Assembly: GCF_000412695.1 (NCBI RefSeq)
Contig: NC_021499.1
Coordinates: forward strand, 2,728,001 to 2,792,000
Length of the DNA stretch: 64,000 bases
DNA from: Pseudomonas resinovorans NBRC 106553
GTDB lineage: Bacteria > Pseudomonadota > Gammaproteobacteria > Pseudomonadales > Pseudomonadaceae
Direction: 5' to 3'
In this document: piece by piece, positions 29,305 through 43,182 of the stretch
How the letters are laid out: every line of letters begins with the position of its first letter
Numbering within the stretch: the first letter of the stretch is position 1
Notes under the pieces: generated by a model
Seen by the model: the letters and a program-made list of their open reading frames with translations, nothing else
The model's database searches: none
Told to the model about the DNA's origin: nothing
Position numbers and translations under genes: made by a program

Positions 29305-29925
29305 TCAGCCGCGCATGAGCGGGTAGAGTTCGCCCAGCAATTTGCGACGGCTGAACAGCAGCTGCCAGCGGTTGCCGCCGAGCTGGCGCCAGAGGCGCGC
29401 GGCGCGGATGCCGGTGAGGAGCAGGGCGCGGATCTTCGCCGCATTGCTGGACTGCTGCAGGTGGCGCATGTCGCCATGAACCTGGATGCGCTGGCGGAAG
29501 GTGCTCAGGGTGTCCTGGTAGAGGCTGGCGCAGGCGGCGATGACGTTGTCGTGGACCAGGCCGAAGTGCTGCACCTGCTGCTGGATCTGGTCCAGACGGG
29601 TGCCGATGACGTCCAGCATGTCGCCGCGCTTGGCCAGTTGCCGCTCCAGGGTGAGTAGGGCCAGGGCGTAGCGCAGGGGTTCGCGTTGCAGGCTCGCGGG
29701 TTCGCGCTCCAGGGCGCTGACCAGGGCTTTGTAGCCGTCGCGCAGGTTGAGATCGTCGCCGCCGTAGACCTCCAGGGTGCTCTTCGGGTCGCGGATCAGC
29801 AGGCTGCCGAGCATGCAGCCCAGCGGCGGTTCGCTGACCTGGCCGGTCTTGGCGATGCGGTCGACCAGGGCGGCGGCTTCGAAGACGGCGCCGAGGGCGA
29901 TCAGTTGTTCGCGGGTCTGGTTCAT
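29305..29925 (-). CDS. hflD: high frequency lysogenization protein HflD homolog
   Basis: All-helical membrane-peripheral protein, 206 aa, of the HflD/YcfC family. In E. coli it binds lambda CII and modulates lysogeny; its host role is unclear. The body matches the family ([23 protein letters not shown] near residues 33-55 and [20 protein letters not shown] near 170-189). ATG overlaps the mnmA stop by 4 nt. The mnmA-hflD-purB order is conserved across gammaproteobacteria. Confidence 0.93.
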   Translation of the reverse strand: MNQTREQLIALGAVFEAAALVDRIAKTGQVSEPPLGCMLGSLLIRDPKSTLEVYGGDDLNLRDGYKALVSALEREPASLQREPLRYALALLTLERQLAKRGDMLDVIGTRLDQIQQQVQHFGLVHDNVIAACASLYQDTLSTFRQRIQVHGDMRHLQQSSNAAKIRALLLTGIRAARLWRQLGGNRWQLLFSRRKLLGELYPLMRG

Positions 29926-31040
29926 GGGCGTTGCACTCCCGCATCCGCGGGTTCGGCACTTTCGATCACGCCACCGCCAAGGCAGATCTCGCCGTCGTAG
30001 AACACCACCGATTGGCCCGGGGTAACGGCGCGCTGGGCGTCGTCGAACACGGCTACATAGCCATCGGCGGTCTTTTCCAGGGTGCAGGGCTGATCGCTCT
30101 GGCGGTAGCGCACCTTGGCCTTGAGGCGGCGGGGCTGGGCGAGGTCGACCGGGTTGACCCAGTAGATCTCGGAGGCCTTGAGCGAGCGGGAGAACAGCCA
30201 GGGATTGTCGTTGCCCTGGCCGACGACCAGCACATTGCGCGACAGGTCCTTGGCCAATACGTACCAGGGGTCGTCGCTGGCATCCTTCATGCCGCCGATG
30301 CCCAGGCCCTGGCGTTGGCCGATGGTGTGGTACATCAGGCCGTGGTGGCGGCCGATGACCTCGCCTTCGGTGGTTTCGATGTCGCCCGGCTGGGCTGGCA
30401 GGTACTGCTTGAGGAAGTCGGTGAAGCGCCGCTCGCCGATGAAGCAGATGCCGGTGGAGTCCTTCTTGCGCGCGGTGGCCAGGCCGTGTTTCTCGGCAAT
30501 GGCACGTACTTCCGGCTTCTCCAGTTCGCCTACCGGGAACAGGGTGCGGGCGATCTGCTCGCCGCCGACGGCGTGGAGGAAGTAGCTCTGGTCCTTGTTC
30601 GGGTCCAGGCCCTTGAGCAGCTCGGTGCGGCCGTCGATATCGCGGCGGCGCACGTAGTGGCCGGTGGCGATCAGGTCGGCGCCGAGGGACAGGGCGTAGT
30701 CGAGGAAGGCTTTGAACTTGATCTCGCGGTTGCAGAGGATGTCCGGGTTCGGCGTACGGCCGGCCTTGTACTCCTCGAGGAAATGCTCGAACACGTGGTC
30801 CCAGTATTCCGCGGCGAAGTTGGCGGTGTGCAGCTTGATGCCGATACGGTCGCAGACGGCCTGGGCGTCGGCCAGGTCCACCTTGGCGGTGCAGTAGTCG
30901 GTGCCGTCGTCCTCGTCCCAGTTCTTCATGAACAGGCCTTCCACCTGATAGCCCTGTTCGAGCAGGAGGAGGGCGGAAACCGAGGAGTCGACGCCGCCGG
31001 ACATGCCGACTATGACGCGGGTATTGGCTGGATCACGCAT
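29922..31040 (-). CDS. mnmA: tRNA-specific 2-thiouridylase
   Basis: Installs the 2-thio group on wobble uridine 34 of tRNA Glu, Lys and Gln; 372 aa. The PP-loop [13 protein letters not shown] near residues 14-26 activates the tRNA with ATP. The catalytic cysteines are in [12 protein letters not shown] (about 98) and [13 protein letters not shown] (about 195). Sulfur comes through the Tus relay, whose genes are also in this window (53164-54216). I start at ATG 31038-31040 (MRDPAN); the open frame continues nine codons to a TTG. Confidence 0.96.
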   Translation of the reverse strand: MRDPANTRVIVGMSGGVDSSVSALLLLEQGYQVEGLFMKNWDEDDGTDYCTAKVDLADAQAVCDRIGIKLHTANFAAEYWDHVFEHFLEEYKAGRTPNPDILCNREIKFKAFLDYALSLGADLIATGHYVRRRDIDGRTELLKGLDPNKDQSYFLHAVGGEQIARTLFPVGELEKPEVRAIAEKHGLATARKKDSTGICFIGERRFTDFLKQYLPAQPGDIETTEGEVIGRHHGLMYHTIGQRQGLGIGGMKDASDDPWYVLAKDLSRNVLVVGQGNDNPWLFSRSLKASEIYWVNPVDLAQPRRLKAKVRYRQSDQPCTLEKTADGYVAVFDDAQRAVTPGQSVVFYDGEICLGGGVIESAEPADAGVQRP

Positions 31041-31119
31041 GGGAATTTGCACTGGTCGTGTAAGCAAAAGCGGAATTCTATCAGAACCGGTTCAGGATCA
31101 GATGTGTAGGCCTGCCTTT

Positions 31120-31185
31120 CGTAGGAGCGAGCCCTGCTCGCGATGGGCGGACGACAAGGCTTCGCGAGCAGAGCTCGCTCCTGCA
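31120..31185. repeat. REP doublet (REPIN-like inverted pair)
   Basis: Two inverted copies of a pseudomonad REP sequence face each other: GTAGGAGCGAGCCCTGCTCGCGA (split here at about 31121-31142) and its partner ending CTCGCTCCTGCAG (about 31160-31185). They lie between nudJ and mnmA, a typical intergenic site. Such pairs are mobilised by RAYT transposases; none is encoded in this window. Confidence 0.75.
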
Positions 31186-31195
31186 GGGTGTGTGG

Positions 31196-31639
31196 TCAGG
31201 AAGCGCGGATCAGGCTCAGGGGGAAGCGCTCGCCCGCCAGGTAGTCGTCGATGCAGCGCAATACCAGGTGGCTGCGCCAGCGGTCCTTCTCGGCCAGCAG
31301 TTCGTCACGGGTCAACCAGCGCGGGCCGATGATGCCGTCGTCCAGGGGCTGGTCGGGGTGGTGGCGCAGGGGCTTGGCGGCGAAGCAGACGCGCTGGTAG
31401 GTGACGCCGTTGCTGGGGGCGGTGTAGAGGTAGATGCCGGTCACGGCGGTCAGTTCGACTTCCCAGCCGGTTTCTTCGAAGGTTTCGCGCAGGGCGGCCT
31501 CGAGCAGGGTTTCGTCGGCTTCCAGGTGGCCGGCGGGCTGGTTGTACACCGGGCGACCCTCGGCCAGTTCCTCCACCAGCAGGAAGCGTCCCTGGTCTTC
31601 GACAATGGTTGCGACGGTGATGTGGGGTTGCCGGCTCAT
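31196..31639 (-). CDS. nudJ: Nudix hydrolase, NudJ-type
   Basis: Nudix phosphohydrolase, 147 aa. The Nudix box is intact: Gly in AGHLEADE, then RETFEETGWEVEL with the metal-binding REtfEE core (about residues 37-60). E. coli NudJ hydrolyses nucleoside tri- and diphosphates and hydroxymethylpyrimidine-PP. ATG 31637-31639 has a strong AGGAG 7 nt upstream. An insertion sequence begins 55 nt upstream of the start, so its promoter context has been changed. Confidence 0.88.
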   Translation of the reverse strand: MSRQPHITVATIVEDQGRFLLVEELAEGRPVYNQPAGHLEADETLLEAALRETFEETGWEVELTAVTGIYLYTAPSNGVTYQRVCFAAKPLRHHPDQPLDDGIIGPRWLTRDELLAEKDRWRSHLVLRCIDDYLAGERFPLSLIRAS

Positions 31640-31686
31640 CGGGGGCTCCTGAAAGAATTTGCAATGGTATGGCGCCAGCGGCGCCA

Positions 31687-31694
31687 AAAAGAAA
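31687..31694. repeat. 8-bp target-site duplication, left
   Basis: AAAAGAAA immediately left of the insertion sequence, identical to 33000-33007 on the other side. Confidence 0.9.
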
Positions 31695-32999
31695 GGTTCA
31701 TCGCGCTTTCCCGGGGAAGGCGGCCTTGATTTTCAGGAAGAAGTAGGCCGAGTCGCGGAAGCCATAGGCCATGCGCTTGATCACTTTGATGCGGTTGTTC
31801 ACCCCTTCCAGCTGGCTGGTGTGCAAGGGGAAACGGGCGCTGGCGAGGATGCCGCGCGCGTAACGCTTGAGGTTCCTGGCAAAGCGTTGGAGCGGCGCCA
31901 AGCCGCTGTCCCGGGCGTGCCGCAGCCAGGTTCGCCAGCGCCGCCAGCCGTCCTGCACACTGGGGGCGTACCAGATTTCCTTTAATGCGTCCTTGAGCAC
32001 GTAGGCCGTGGCCAGTGGCTGGTTGGCCGCGAGCAATTCCTGCAACTGCACGGCCTGTCCGCCCTTGAGGTTTTCGCGATTGCGCAGCAACAGCCAGCGG
32101 CTTTGCTTGACCACCTTGCGCGCCGGTTTGTCCTGGCGCAGGAGGTTGGCCTGGTCGACCCGGATCCGGTCGATCACGTCCCGGCCGTAGCGCGCCACCA
32201 CGTGGAACAGGTCGTACACCACCTCGGCCTGCGGGCAATGCCGTTTCACCTCGAGGTCGAAGGCGGTGTTCATGTCCATGGCCACCGCCTCGATCTGCCG
32301 GCAGTGCTCGCCGAGCAATTCGAAGAACGGACGGATCGCCTCACGGCTGTTGCCATGCCCGACCCACAGCACCCGCGTGCGCTCGGCATCCATGATCACC
32401 GTGGCGTAACGATGCCCCTTGTGCAGGGCAAACTCGTCCATCACCAGCCGACGCACCTCGCCTGGCTCAAACGCGCCAACCGAGGCGTCCAGGCGGCGCT
32501 TGTCGAGCGTCTTGAGCGTGTGCCAATGCAGGCCAGTGAGGCGGCTGACGTGACTGATCGGCAGCAATTGCAGCAAACCCTCGAGCCAGACGCGCAAACG
32601 CTGAGTCAGGCGTGACGCCGGCTCCAGCCAGTCGATCCGCTCGGTCACCCGCCCACAATCCAGGCAATCGACGCGACGCACCGGCAGTTGGAGCAGCACG
32701 CGCTGATCCAGCAGGTCACGGTCACGCACCTGGCGGATTCGCCGCTCGTGGATCAGCGGGCAGTCTTGGTGACAGCGGCCACATTTGGGGAGGGAGCCGG
32801 CTTGAGGTTCGAGCTCAATCAGCAGGGTGTCGTGAGTGGCTTGGCGACAGGCGACGACCTCGTAGCCTGGCCAGAACTGGGCAAGATCAATAGGATTCAC
32901 GGCGGCAGCAGGGAGTGGGGGTTGGTTCGTTTGGCGACTGCCAATCTACCCACTTCCCTGACTGTCAACTCGCTCTTCCCCCTGAATCCGCGAAGAACC
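31695..32999 (-). mobile_element. ISL3-family insertion sequence, intact
   Basis: A 1305-bp element bounded by imperfect terminal inverted repeats. GGTTCATCGCGC... starts at 31695, and GGTTCTTCGCGG... runs inward from 32999; 20 of the first 25 positions match. Exact 8-bp direct repeats AAAAGAAA flank it, the duplication size known for ISL3. It encodes one full-length transposase whose stop codon lies inside the left repeat. It landed in the T-tract of the idh terminator, between idh and nudJ. Identical target repeats suggest a fairly recent insertion. Confidence 0.93.
31698..32900 (-). CDS. ISL3-family transposase
   Basis: DDE transposase of 400 aa. The N-terminus has a zinc-binding CGRCHQDC ... 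DCLDCG region (about residues 39-85) and a helix-turn-helix (LPISHVSRLTGLHWHTLK, about 112-129). Catalytic acidic residues can be placed in VMDEFALHKG, AVAMDMNTAFD and SQLEGVNNRIKV, in the DDE order. The start is GTG (32898-32900). Full length and uninterrupted, so probably functional. Confidence 0.93.
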   Translation of the reverse strand: MNPIDLAQFWPGYEVVACRQATHDTLLIELEPQAGSLPKCGRCHQDCPLIHERRIRQVRDRDLLDQRVLLQLPVRRVDCLDCGRVTERIDWLEPASRLTQRLRVWLEGLLQLLPISHVSRLTGLHWHTLKTLDKRRLDASVGAFEPGEVRRLVMDEFALHKGHRYATVIMDAERTRVLWVGHGNSREAIRPFFELLGEHCRQIEAVAMDMNTAFDLEVKRHCPQAEVVYDLFHVVARYGRDVIDRIRVDQANLLRQDKPARKVVKQSRWLLLRNRENLKGGQAVQLQELLAANQPLATAYVLKDALKEIWYAPSVQDGWRRWRTWLRHARDSGLAPLQRFARNLKRYARGILASARFPLHTSQLEGVNNRIKVIKRMAYGFRDSAYFFLKIKAAFPGKAR

Positions 33000-33030
33000 A
33001 AAAGAAACCCCGGGCACTGGCCCGGGGTTT
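33000..33030 (-). terminator. intrinsic terminator of idh (T-tract is the IS target site)
   Basis: On the minus strand AAACCCCGGGC / GCCCGGGGTTT forms an 11-bp stem and is followed by CTTTT. That T-rich tract is within the 8-bp target duplicated by the IS (33000-33007), so the terminator keeps a functional tail after insertion. Confidence 0.85.
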
Positions 33031-33050
33031 CCTTTTACAGCGCGTGGTGT

Positions 33051-35276
<2,226 letters not shown>

Positions 35277-35633
35277 TAACGTTTAACTCTCTTCTATTCT
35301 GGGCGCGCACAGAGTCTCGAAGCGCACTTGTAGGCGCGTTCGCTCAATGTCGACGTTGAGCTATGCCGAGAAATGCCGCGGGGGTAATGGAGCGCCAGTA
35401 GAGCGTTGTGCGCCCGCGCCATGGTGATGGCCCGGCCGCTGCGAGGACAGTGAGTCTGGTCCCAGACTGCTCGACCCCGATGACTGTCAAGTCACGGCGC
35501 GCAGTATATCACTCCTTTTCGGGAGGCTGAATCAGAGGGGTATTTCGACTAAGGAAGATATGGTCGATGACCGCCCAACTGGAGTAGGCTCACGAGCTGC
35601 AAGAGCGTTCTCAACCACAACATGGAGCTCAGC
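35277..35633. promoter_or_regulatory. divergent idh/icd intergenic region
   Basis: 357 bp that must hold both the idh (minus) and icd (plus) promoters. I see a small inverted repeat (AGTCTGGTCCCAGACT, about 35451-35466) and an AT-rich TATATCACTCC near 35502-35514, but no box I can assign with confidence. No ORF is evident. Confidence 0.4.
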
Positions 35634-36890
35634 ATGGGATACCAAAAGATCCAGGTGCCCGCAGCCGGTGACAAAATCACCGTCAATGCAGATATGACCC
35701 TGAACGTACCGAACAATCCGATCATTCCCTTCATCGAGGGTGACGGCATTGGTGTCGACATCAGTCCTGTCATGATCAAGGTCGTGGATGCCGCCGTCGC
35801 CAAGGCCTATGGCAACGAGCGCAAGATTTCGTGGATGGAAGTCTACGCCGGCGAGAAAGCCACCCAGGTCTACGACCAGGACACCTGGCTGCCGAAGGAA
35901 ACCCTGGAAGCCGTCCGCGACTACGTCGTTTCCATCAAGGGTCCGCTGACCACCCCGGTGGGTGGCGGTATCCGTTCCCTCAACGTGGCCCTGCGCCAGG
36001 AGCTCGACCTCTACGTTTGCCAGCGCCCGGTACGCTGGTTCGAGGGTGTGCCGAGCCCGGTGAAGAAGCCCGGTGACGTCGACATGGTGATCTTCCGCGA
36101 GAACTCCGAGGACATCTACGCCGGTGTGGAGTGGAAAGCCGGCAGCCCCGAGGCTGAGAAGGTCATCAAGTTCCTCACCGAGGAAATGGGCGTCAAGAAG
36201 ATCCGCTTCACCGAGAACTGCGGTATCGGCATCAAGCCGGTATCCCTCGAAGGCACCAAGCGACTGGTGCGCAAGGCCCTGCAATACGCCGTGGACAACG
36301 ATCGCAGCTCCGTGACCATCGTGCACAAAGGCAACATCATGAAGTTCACCGAAGGTGCCTTCAAGGAGTGGGGCTACGAAGTTGCGCGTGACGAGTTCGG
36401 CGCCGAGTTGCTGGATGGCGGCCCGTGGATGCAGTTCAAGAACCCGAATACCGGCAAGAATATCGTCGTGAAGGACGCCATTGCCGACGCCATGCTGCAG
36501 CAGATCCTGCTGCGCCCGGCCGAGTACGACGTGATCGCCACCCTCAATCTCAACGGTGACTACCTCTCCGATGCCCTGGCGGCGGAAGTGGGTGGTATCG
36601 GTATCGCGCCGGGGGCCAACCTGTCCGACACCATTGCCATGTTCGAGGCGACCCACGGCACTGCGCCGAAGTATGCCGGCCAGGACAAGGTGAACCCGGG
36701 TTCGGTCATCCTCTCCGCCGAGATGATGTTGCGCCATATGGGCTGGACCGAAGCGGCCGACCTGATCATCAAGGGCACCAATGGCGCCATTGCCGCTAAA
36801 ACCGTGACTTACGACTTCGAGCGACTGATGGACGGTGCCAAACTGTTGTCCTGCTCCGAGTTCGGCGACGCCCTCATTGCCCATATGTAA
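35634..36890 (+). CDS. icd: NADP-dependent isocitrate dehydrogenase, dimeric type
   Basis: TCA-cycle enzyme, 418 aa, oxidising isocitrate to 2-oxoglutarate. Features: [13 protein letters not shown] (about residues 30-42), [12 protein letters not shown] containing the serine that AceK-type kinase phosphorylates in enterics, the [20 protein letters not shown] region, and the family signature [19 protein letters not shown] (about 306-324). ATG 35634 ([10 protein letters not shown]) is preferred over the ATG at 35622 because GGAG lies 8 nt before it. A strong terminator follows. With Idh, AceA and complex I it places isocitrate partitioning in this window. Confidence 0.97.
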   Translation: MGYQKIQVPAAGDKITVNADMTLNVPNNPIIPFIEGDGIGVDISPVMIKVVDAAVAKAYGNERKISWMEVYAGEKATQVYDQDTWLPKETLEAVRDYVVSIKGPLTTPVGGGIRSLNVALRQELDLYVCQRPVRWFEGVPSPVKKPGDVDMVIFRENSEDIYAGVEWKAGSPEAEKVIKFLTEEMGVKKIRFTENCGIGIKPVSLEGTKRLVRKALQYAVDNDRSSVTIVHKGNIMKFTEGAFKEWGYEVARDEFGAELLDGGPWMQFKNPNTGKNIVVKDAIADAMLQQILLRPAEYDVIATLNLNGDYLSDALAAEVGGIGIAPGANLSDTIAMFEATHGTAPKYAGQDKVNPGSVILSAEMMLRHMGWTEAADLIIKGTNGAIAAKTVTYDFERLMDGAKLLSCSEFGDALIAHM

Positions 36891-36908
36891 GATTTGAAGG
36901 CGGAAAAC

Positions 36909-36939
36909 AAAAAGGCCGGTCATTAGACCGGCCTTTTTT
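36909..36939. terminator. bidirectional terminator between icd and cspD
   Basis: AAAAAGGCCGGT / ACCGGCCTTTTTT stem with a 6-nt loop, flanked by A and T runs. It serves icd on the plus strand and cspD on the minus strand. Confidence 0.92.
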
Positions 36940-36958
36940 ATGCCCAAATATTGCGGGC

Positions 36959-37222
36959 TTAAACTTCTACCGTGCTGCCCTGGGGATGGCTGATTGCGGC
37001 AGGTGCTTCGGTGGTGGCCGTGACCGGTCGAATGTTCACGGCGTGCAGGCCTTTCGGGCCCTGGATGATATCGAAGCTTACCGGCTGTCCAGCCTTTAGC
37101 GTCTTGTAGCCGTCCATCTGGATGGCCGAATAGTGGGCGAACAGGTCCTCATCTCGGCCATCGGCAAGAATGAATCCATAGCCTTTGGCGTTGTTGAACC
37201 ACTTGACCTTACCGCTAAGCAT
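36959..37222 (-). CDS. cspD: cold-shock domain protein CspD
   Basis: Cold-shock-fold nucleic-acid-binding protein, 87 aa. RNP1 (KGYGFI) and RNP2 (DLFAHYS) are present, with a longer C-terminal tail than CspA, typical of CspD. In E. coli CspD inhibits replication in stationary phase. ATG 37220-37222 has AGAGG upstream; a TTG six codons earlier is not used. It is divergent from clpS, the usual pseudomonad order. Confidence 0.93.
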   Translation of the reverse strand: MLSGKVKWFNNAKGYGFILADGRDEDLFAHYSAIQMDGYKTLKAGQPVSFDIIQGPKGLHAVNIRPVTATTEAPAAISHPQGSTVEV

Positions 37223-37452
37223 GCTGATATCCCTCTGCAAAGGACTCCATCACTGGAGTATCATCCACTTCGACTCCACGCCTTGATGGCCACCTTGGCC
37301 GCGCGCGCGGAACCCCTGATACCCGTAGACGGGTATCCACTGGTTGTAACACTGTTTTTCCGTTAGTCAAGGCGATCCCGGTATTGCCTGAGAAGCGGAT
37401 CAAAGTCTTTCCACAGGCCGTTTTTCAATCATTCATGACCTTTAATTCCAGC

Positions 37453-37815
37453 ATGCATGCAAGCAGCCAGATTCGACTAACATTCAATCAGGATGGTCCG
37501 CAGCATCATGAGGACGACTCCACGGGCCTGGCGGTGCAGGAGGCCAAGCCGGCCTTGCAGGCGCCACCTATGTATAAGGTGGTGATGTTTAACGATGACT
37601 ACACCCCTATGGATTTCGTGGTCGAGGTGCTCGAAGTGTTCTTCGGTATGAACCGGGAACTGGCCACCAAGATCATGCTGACCGTGCATACGGAAGGCCG
37701 GGCGGTTTGCGGCGTGTTCACTCGCGATATCGCTGAAACCAAGGCCATGCAGGTCAATCAATATGCAAAAGAGAGCCAGCATCCGCTGCTCTGTGAGATC
37801 GAGAAGGACGGTTAA
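37453..37815 (+). CDS. clpS: ATP-dependent Clp protease adaptor ClpS
   Basis: N-degron adaptor, 120 aa, that delivers proteins with Leu, Phe, Trp or Tyr N-termini to ClpAP. The core [18 protein letters not shown] (about residues 41-58) with the binding-pocket Asp-Asp is intact, as are the [19 protein letters not shown] pocket region and the C-terminal [10 protein letters not shown]. The start is uncertain: ATG 37453 (MHASSQIRL) matches my memory of the pseudomonad protein, but no strong Shine-Dalgarno precedes it. It is 28 nt upstream of clpA. Confidence 0.92.
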   Translation: MHASSQIRLTFNQDGPQHHEDDSTGLAVQEAKPALQAPPMYKVVMFNDDYTPMDFVVEVLEVFFGMNRELATKIMLTVHTEGRAVCGVFTRDIAETKAMQVNQYAKESQHPLLCEIEKDG

Positions 37816-37843
37816 CTCCGCCGCTTGGGTATGAGGTGAAGCC

Positions 37844-40114
<2,271 letters not shown>

Positions 40115-40125
40115 CGGCCGCCCAC

Positions 40126-40155
40126 AAAAAAGCCCGGCACTTGCCGGGCTTTTTC
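40126..40155. terminator. bidirectional terminator between clpA and infA
   Basis: AAAAAAGCCCGGC / GCCGGGCTTTTT, a 7-bp GC core with A and T runs on both sides, between the convergent genes clpA and infA. Confidence 0.92.
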
Positions 40156-40167
40156 ATGACCATCCGA

Positions 40168-40386
40168 TCAGCGGGCGCGGTAGGTGATGCGGCCCTTGCT
40201 CAGATCGTACGGCGTCAACTCGACGCGAACCTTGTCGCCGGTAAGGATGCGGATGTAGTTCTTGCGCATCTTGCCGGAAATGTGCGCGGTGACGACGTGC
40301 CCATTTTCCAACTCCACACGGAACATGGTGTTGGGCAGGGTGTCGATGACAGTGCCTTCCATTTCGAAGCTGTCTTCTTTCGACAT
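40168..40386 (-). CDS. infA: translation initiation factor IF-1
   Basis: S1/OB-fold factor that occupies the ribosomal A site during initiation, 72 aa, the standard length. The sequence [19 protein letters not shown] ... [20 protein letters not shown] is characteristic. ATG 40384-40386 is used; the longer frame is not conserved. It lies next to bpt on the same strand with a gap of about 100 nt. Confidence 0.97.
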   Translation of the reverse strand: MSKEDSFEMEGTVIDTLPNTMFRVELENGHVVTAHISGKMRKNYIRILTGDKVRVELTPYDLSKGRITYRAR

Positions 40387-40485
40387 GCAGTAAAGCCCTC
40401 GGTATTCAGAGATGGGCCAGCCGCAAATGCGGCGGGCAAAAACGGCGTGCATTGTGCCCGAAAACAGGGGTGCTCGCCAAGGGCT

Positions 40486-41193
40486 TCAGCTGAGCGTCAC
40501 CCATCGCTGGTTGACGAACAGTTCGATGGGGCGGTACTGGGTCTTGTAATTCATCTTCCTGCAGTTCTTGATCCAGTACCCCAGATAGACGGCTTGCAGG
40601 CCAAGCCGCGCGGCTTCGCCGATCTGCCAGAGGATGGCGAAGCGGCCCAGGCTGCGGCGTTCTTCGGCTGGGTCGTAGAAGGTGTAGACAGCGGAAAGTC
40701 CGTTGGGAAGTACGTCCGTCACCGCTACGGCCTTGAGCTCCCCGCCCAGGCGGATCTCGTAGAAGCGCGAAAAGGGCAGGTCGCGCACCAGGAAGGTGGA
40801 GAACTGGTCGCGGCTCGGCGGGTACATGTCGCCGTCGGCATGGCGCTGCTCGATGTAGCGGACGTACAGCGCGTAGTACTCCTCGGTGAAGGTCGGGCGC
40901 ACGGCTGCCACGCTGAGGTCGGCGTTGCGCTTGAGGATGCGCTTCTGCTGGCGGTTGGGGATGAACTGGTCGGCGGGGATGCGCGCCGGGACGCAGGCAT
41001 TGCAGCGCTGGCAGTGCGGTCGGTAGAGATGGTCGCCGCTGCGGCGAAAGCCCATCTCCGATAGTTCGGCATAGACTTCCACGTCCATGGGCTGGCTGGG
41101 GTCGAGGAACAGCGTAGTGGCCTGTTCCTCGGGCAGGTAGCTGCATGGATGCGGCTGAGTGGCGTAAAACTTGAGACGAGCCAGCTCGGTCAT
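40486..41193 (-). CDS. bpt: aspartate/glutamate leucyltransferase
   Basis: Bacterial N-end-rule transferase, 235 aa, homologous to eukaryotic ATE1. It adds Leu to proteins with N-terminal Asp or Glu, creating ClpS substrates. The N-terminal Cys cluster CQRCNACVP (about residues 62-70) and the GNAT-like core ([34 protein letters not shown]) are clear. The start at ATG 41191-41193 gives the standard length. It lies 54 nt downstream of aat; the pair supplies both secondary-destabilising routes. Confidence 0.95.
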   Translation of the reverse strand: MTELARLKFYATQPHPCSYLPEEQATTLFLDPSQPMDVEVYAELSEMGFRRSGDHLYRPHCQRCNACVPARIPADQFIPNRQQKRILKRNADLSVAAVRPTFTEEYYALYVRYIEQRHADGDMYPPSRDQFSTFLVRDLPFSRFYEIRLGGELKAVAVTDVLPNGLSAVYTFYDPAEERRSLGRFAILWQIGEAARLGLQAVYLGYWIKNCRKMNYKTQYRPIELFVNQRWVTLS

Positions 41194-41247
41194 GGTCAAC
41201 CCCCGGGAAAACCCTTCTGCAAGTGTATGTCAGCCTGCGAGGCTCGC

Positions 41248-41928
41248 CTAGGCGATCCAGTCAGCGCTGTTCGGCTGGTCGAGGTAGAGCTGCAGGTAGC
41301 GGGCGAATTTCTCCCGGCTGATGCTGCGGGCGCCGAAGCTTTGCAGGTGCTGGGTGGGCATCTGGCAGTCGATCAGCACGAAACCCCATTGGTTAAGGTG
41401 CTGCACCAGGGTGGCGAAGCCGACTTTCGATGCATTGTCGGTGCGGCTGAACATGGATTCGCCGAAGAACAGCTTGCCCATGGCCAGTCCATACAGGCCG
41501 CCAGCCAGCTCGTCATCCATCCAGACTTCCACCGAGTGGGCGATGCCGCGGCGATGCAGCTCGATGTAGGCGGCTTGCATGGTGGCGGTGATCCAGGTGC
41601 CATCGGTGTAGCTGCGCGGGCCTGAGCAGCCTTCGATGACGGCCTGGAAGGCCTGGTCGAAGGTCACGCGGAAGCGATTCTGCCGCATCAGCTTGGCCAG
41701 GCTGCGGGAGATGTGGATCTCCTGGGGTGGCAGCACGGTGCGCGGGTCGGGGGACCACCAGAGGATGGGCTGGCCTTCCTGGTACCAGGGGAAGCAGCCG
41801 TGGCGATAGGCCTGGACCAGCCGTTCCGGCGAAAGGTCGCCGCCAGCGGCGAGCAGGCCGTTGGGTTCGCGCAGGGCGCGTCCGAGCGGCGGGAAGTCGA
41901 GGGAGTCGCGTTGCAGCCAGGTCAGCAT
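41248..41928 (-). CDS. aat: leucyl/phenylalanyl-tRNA--protein transferase
   Basis: Transfers Leu or Phe from tRNA to proteins with N-terminal Arg or Lys, 226 aa. Diagnostic segments: [22 protein letters not shown] (about residues 42-63), [19 protein letters not shown] (about 109-127) and [19 protein letters not shown] (about 153-171). It lies 39 nt downstream of trxB on the same strand. Confidence 0.96.
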   Translation of the reverse strand: MLTWLQRDSLDFPPLGRALREPNGLLAAGGDLSPERLVQAYRHGCFPWYQEGQPILWWSPDPRTVLPPQEIHISRSLAKLMRQNRFRVTFDQAFQAVIEGCSGPRSYTDGTWITATMQAAYIELHRRGIAHSVEVWMDDELAGGLYGLAMGKLFFGESMFSRTDNASKVGFATLVQHLNQWGFVLIDCQMPTQHLQSFGARSISREKFARYLQLYLDQPNSADWIA

Positions 41929-41967
41929 GGGGGAGGGGAGGGCGGGCCCGTGGGCCCGCCCCTGATC

Positions 41968-43182
<1,215 letters not shown>

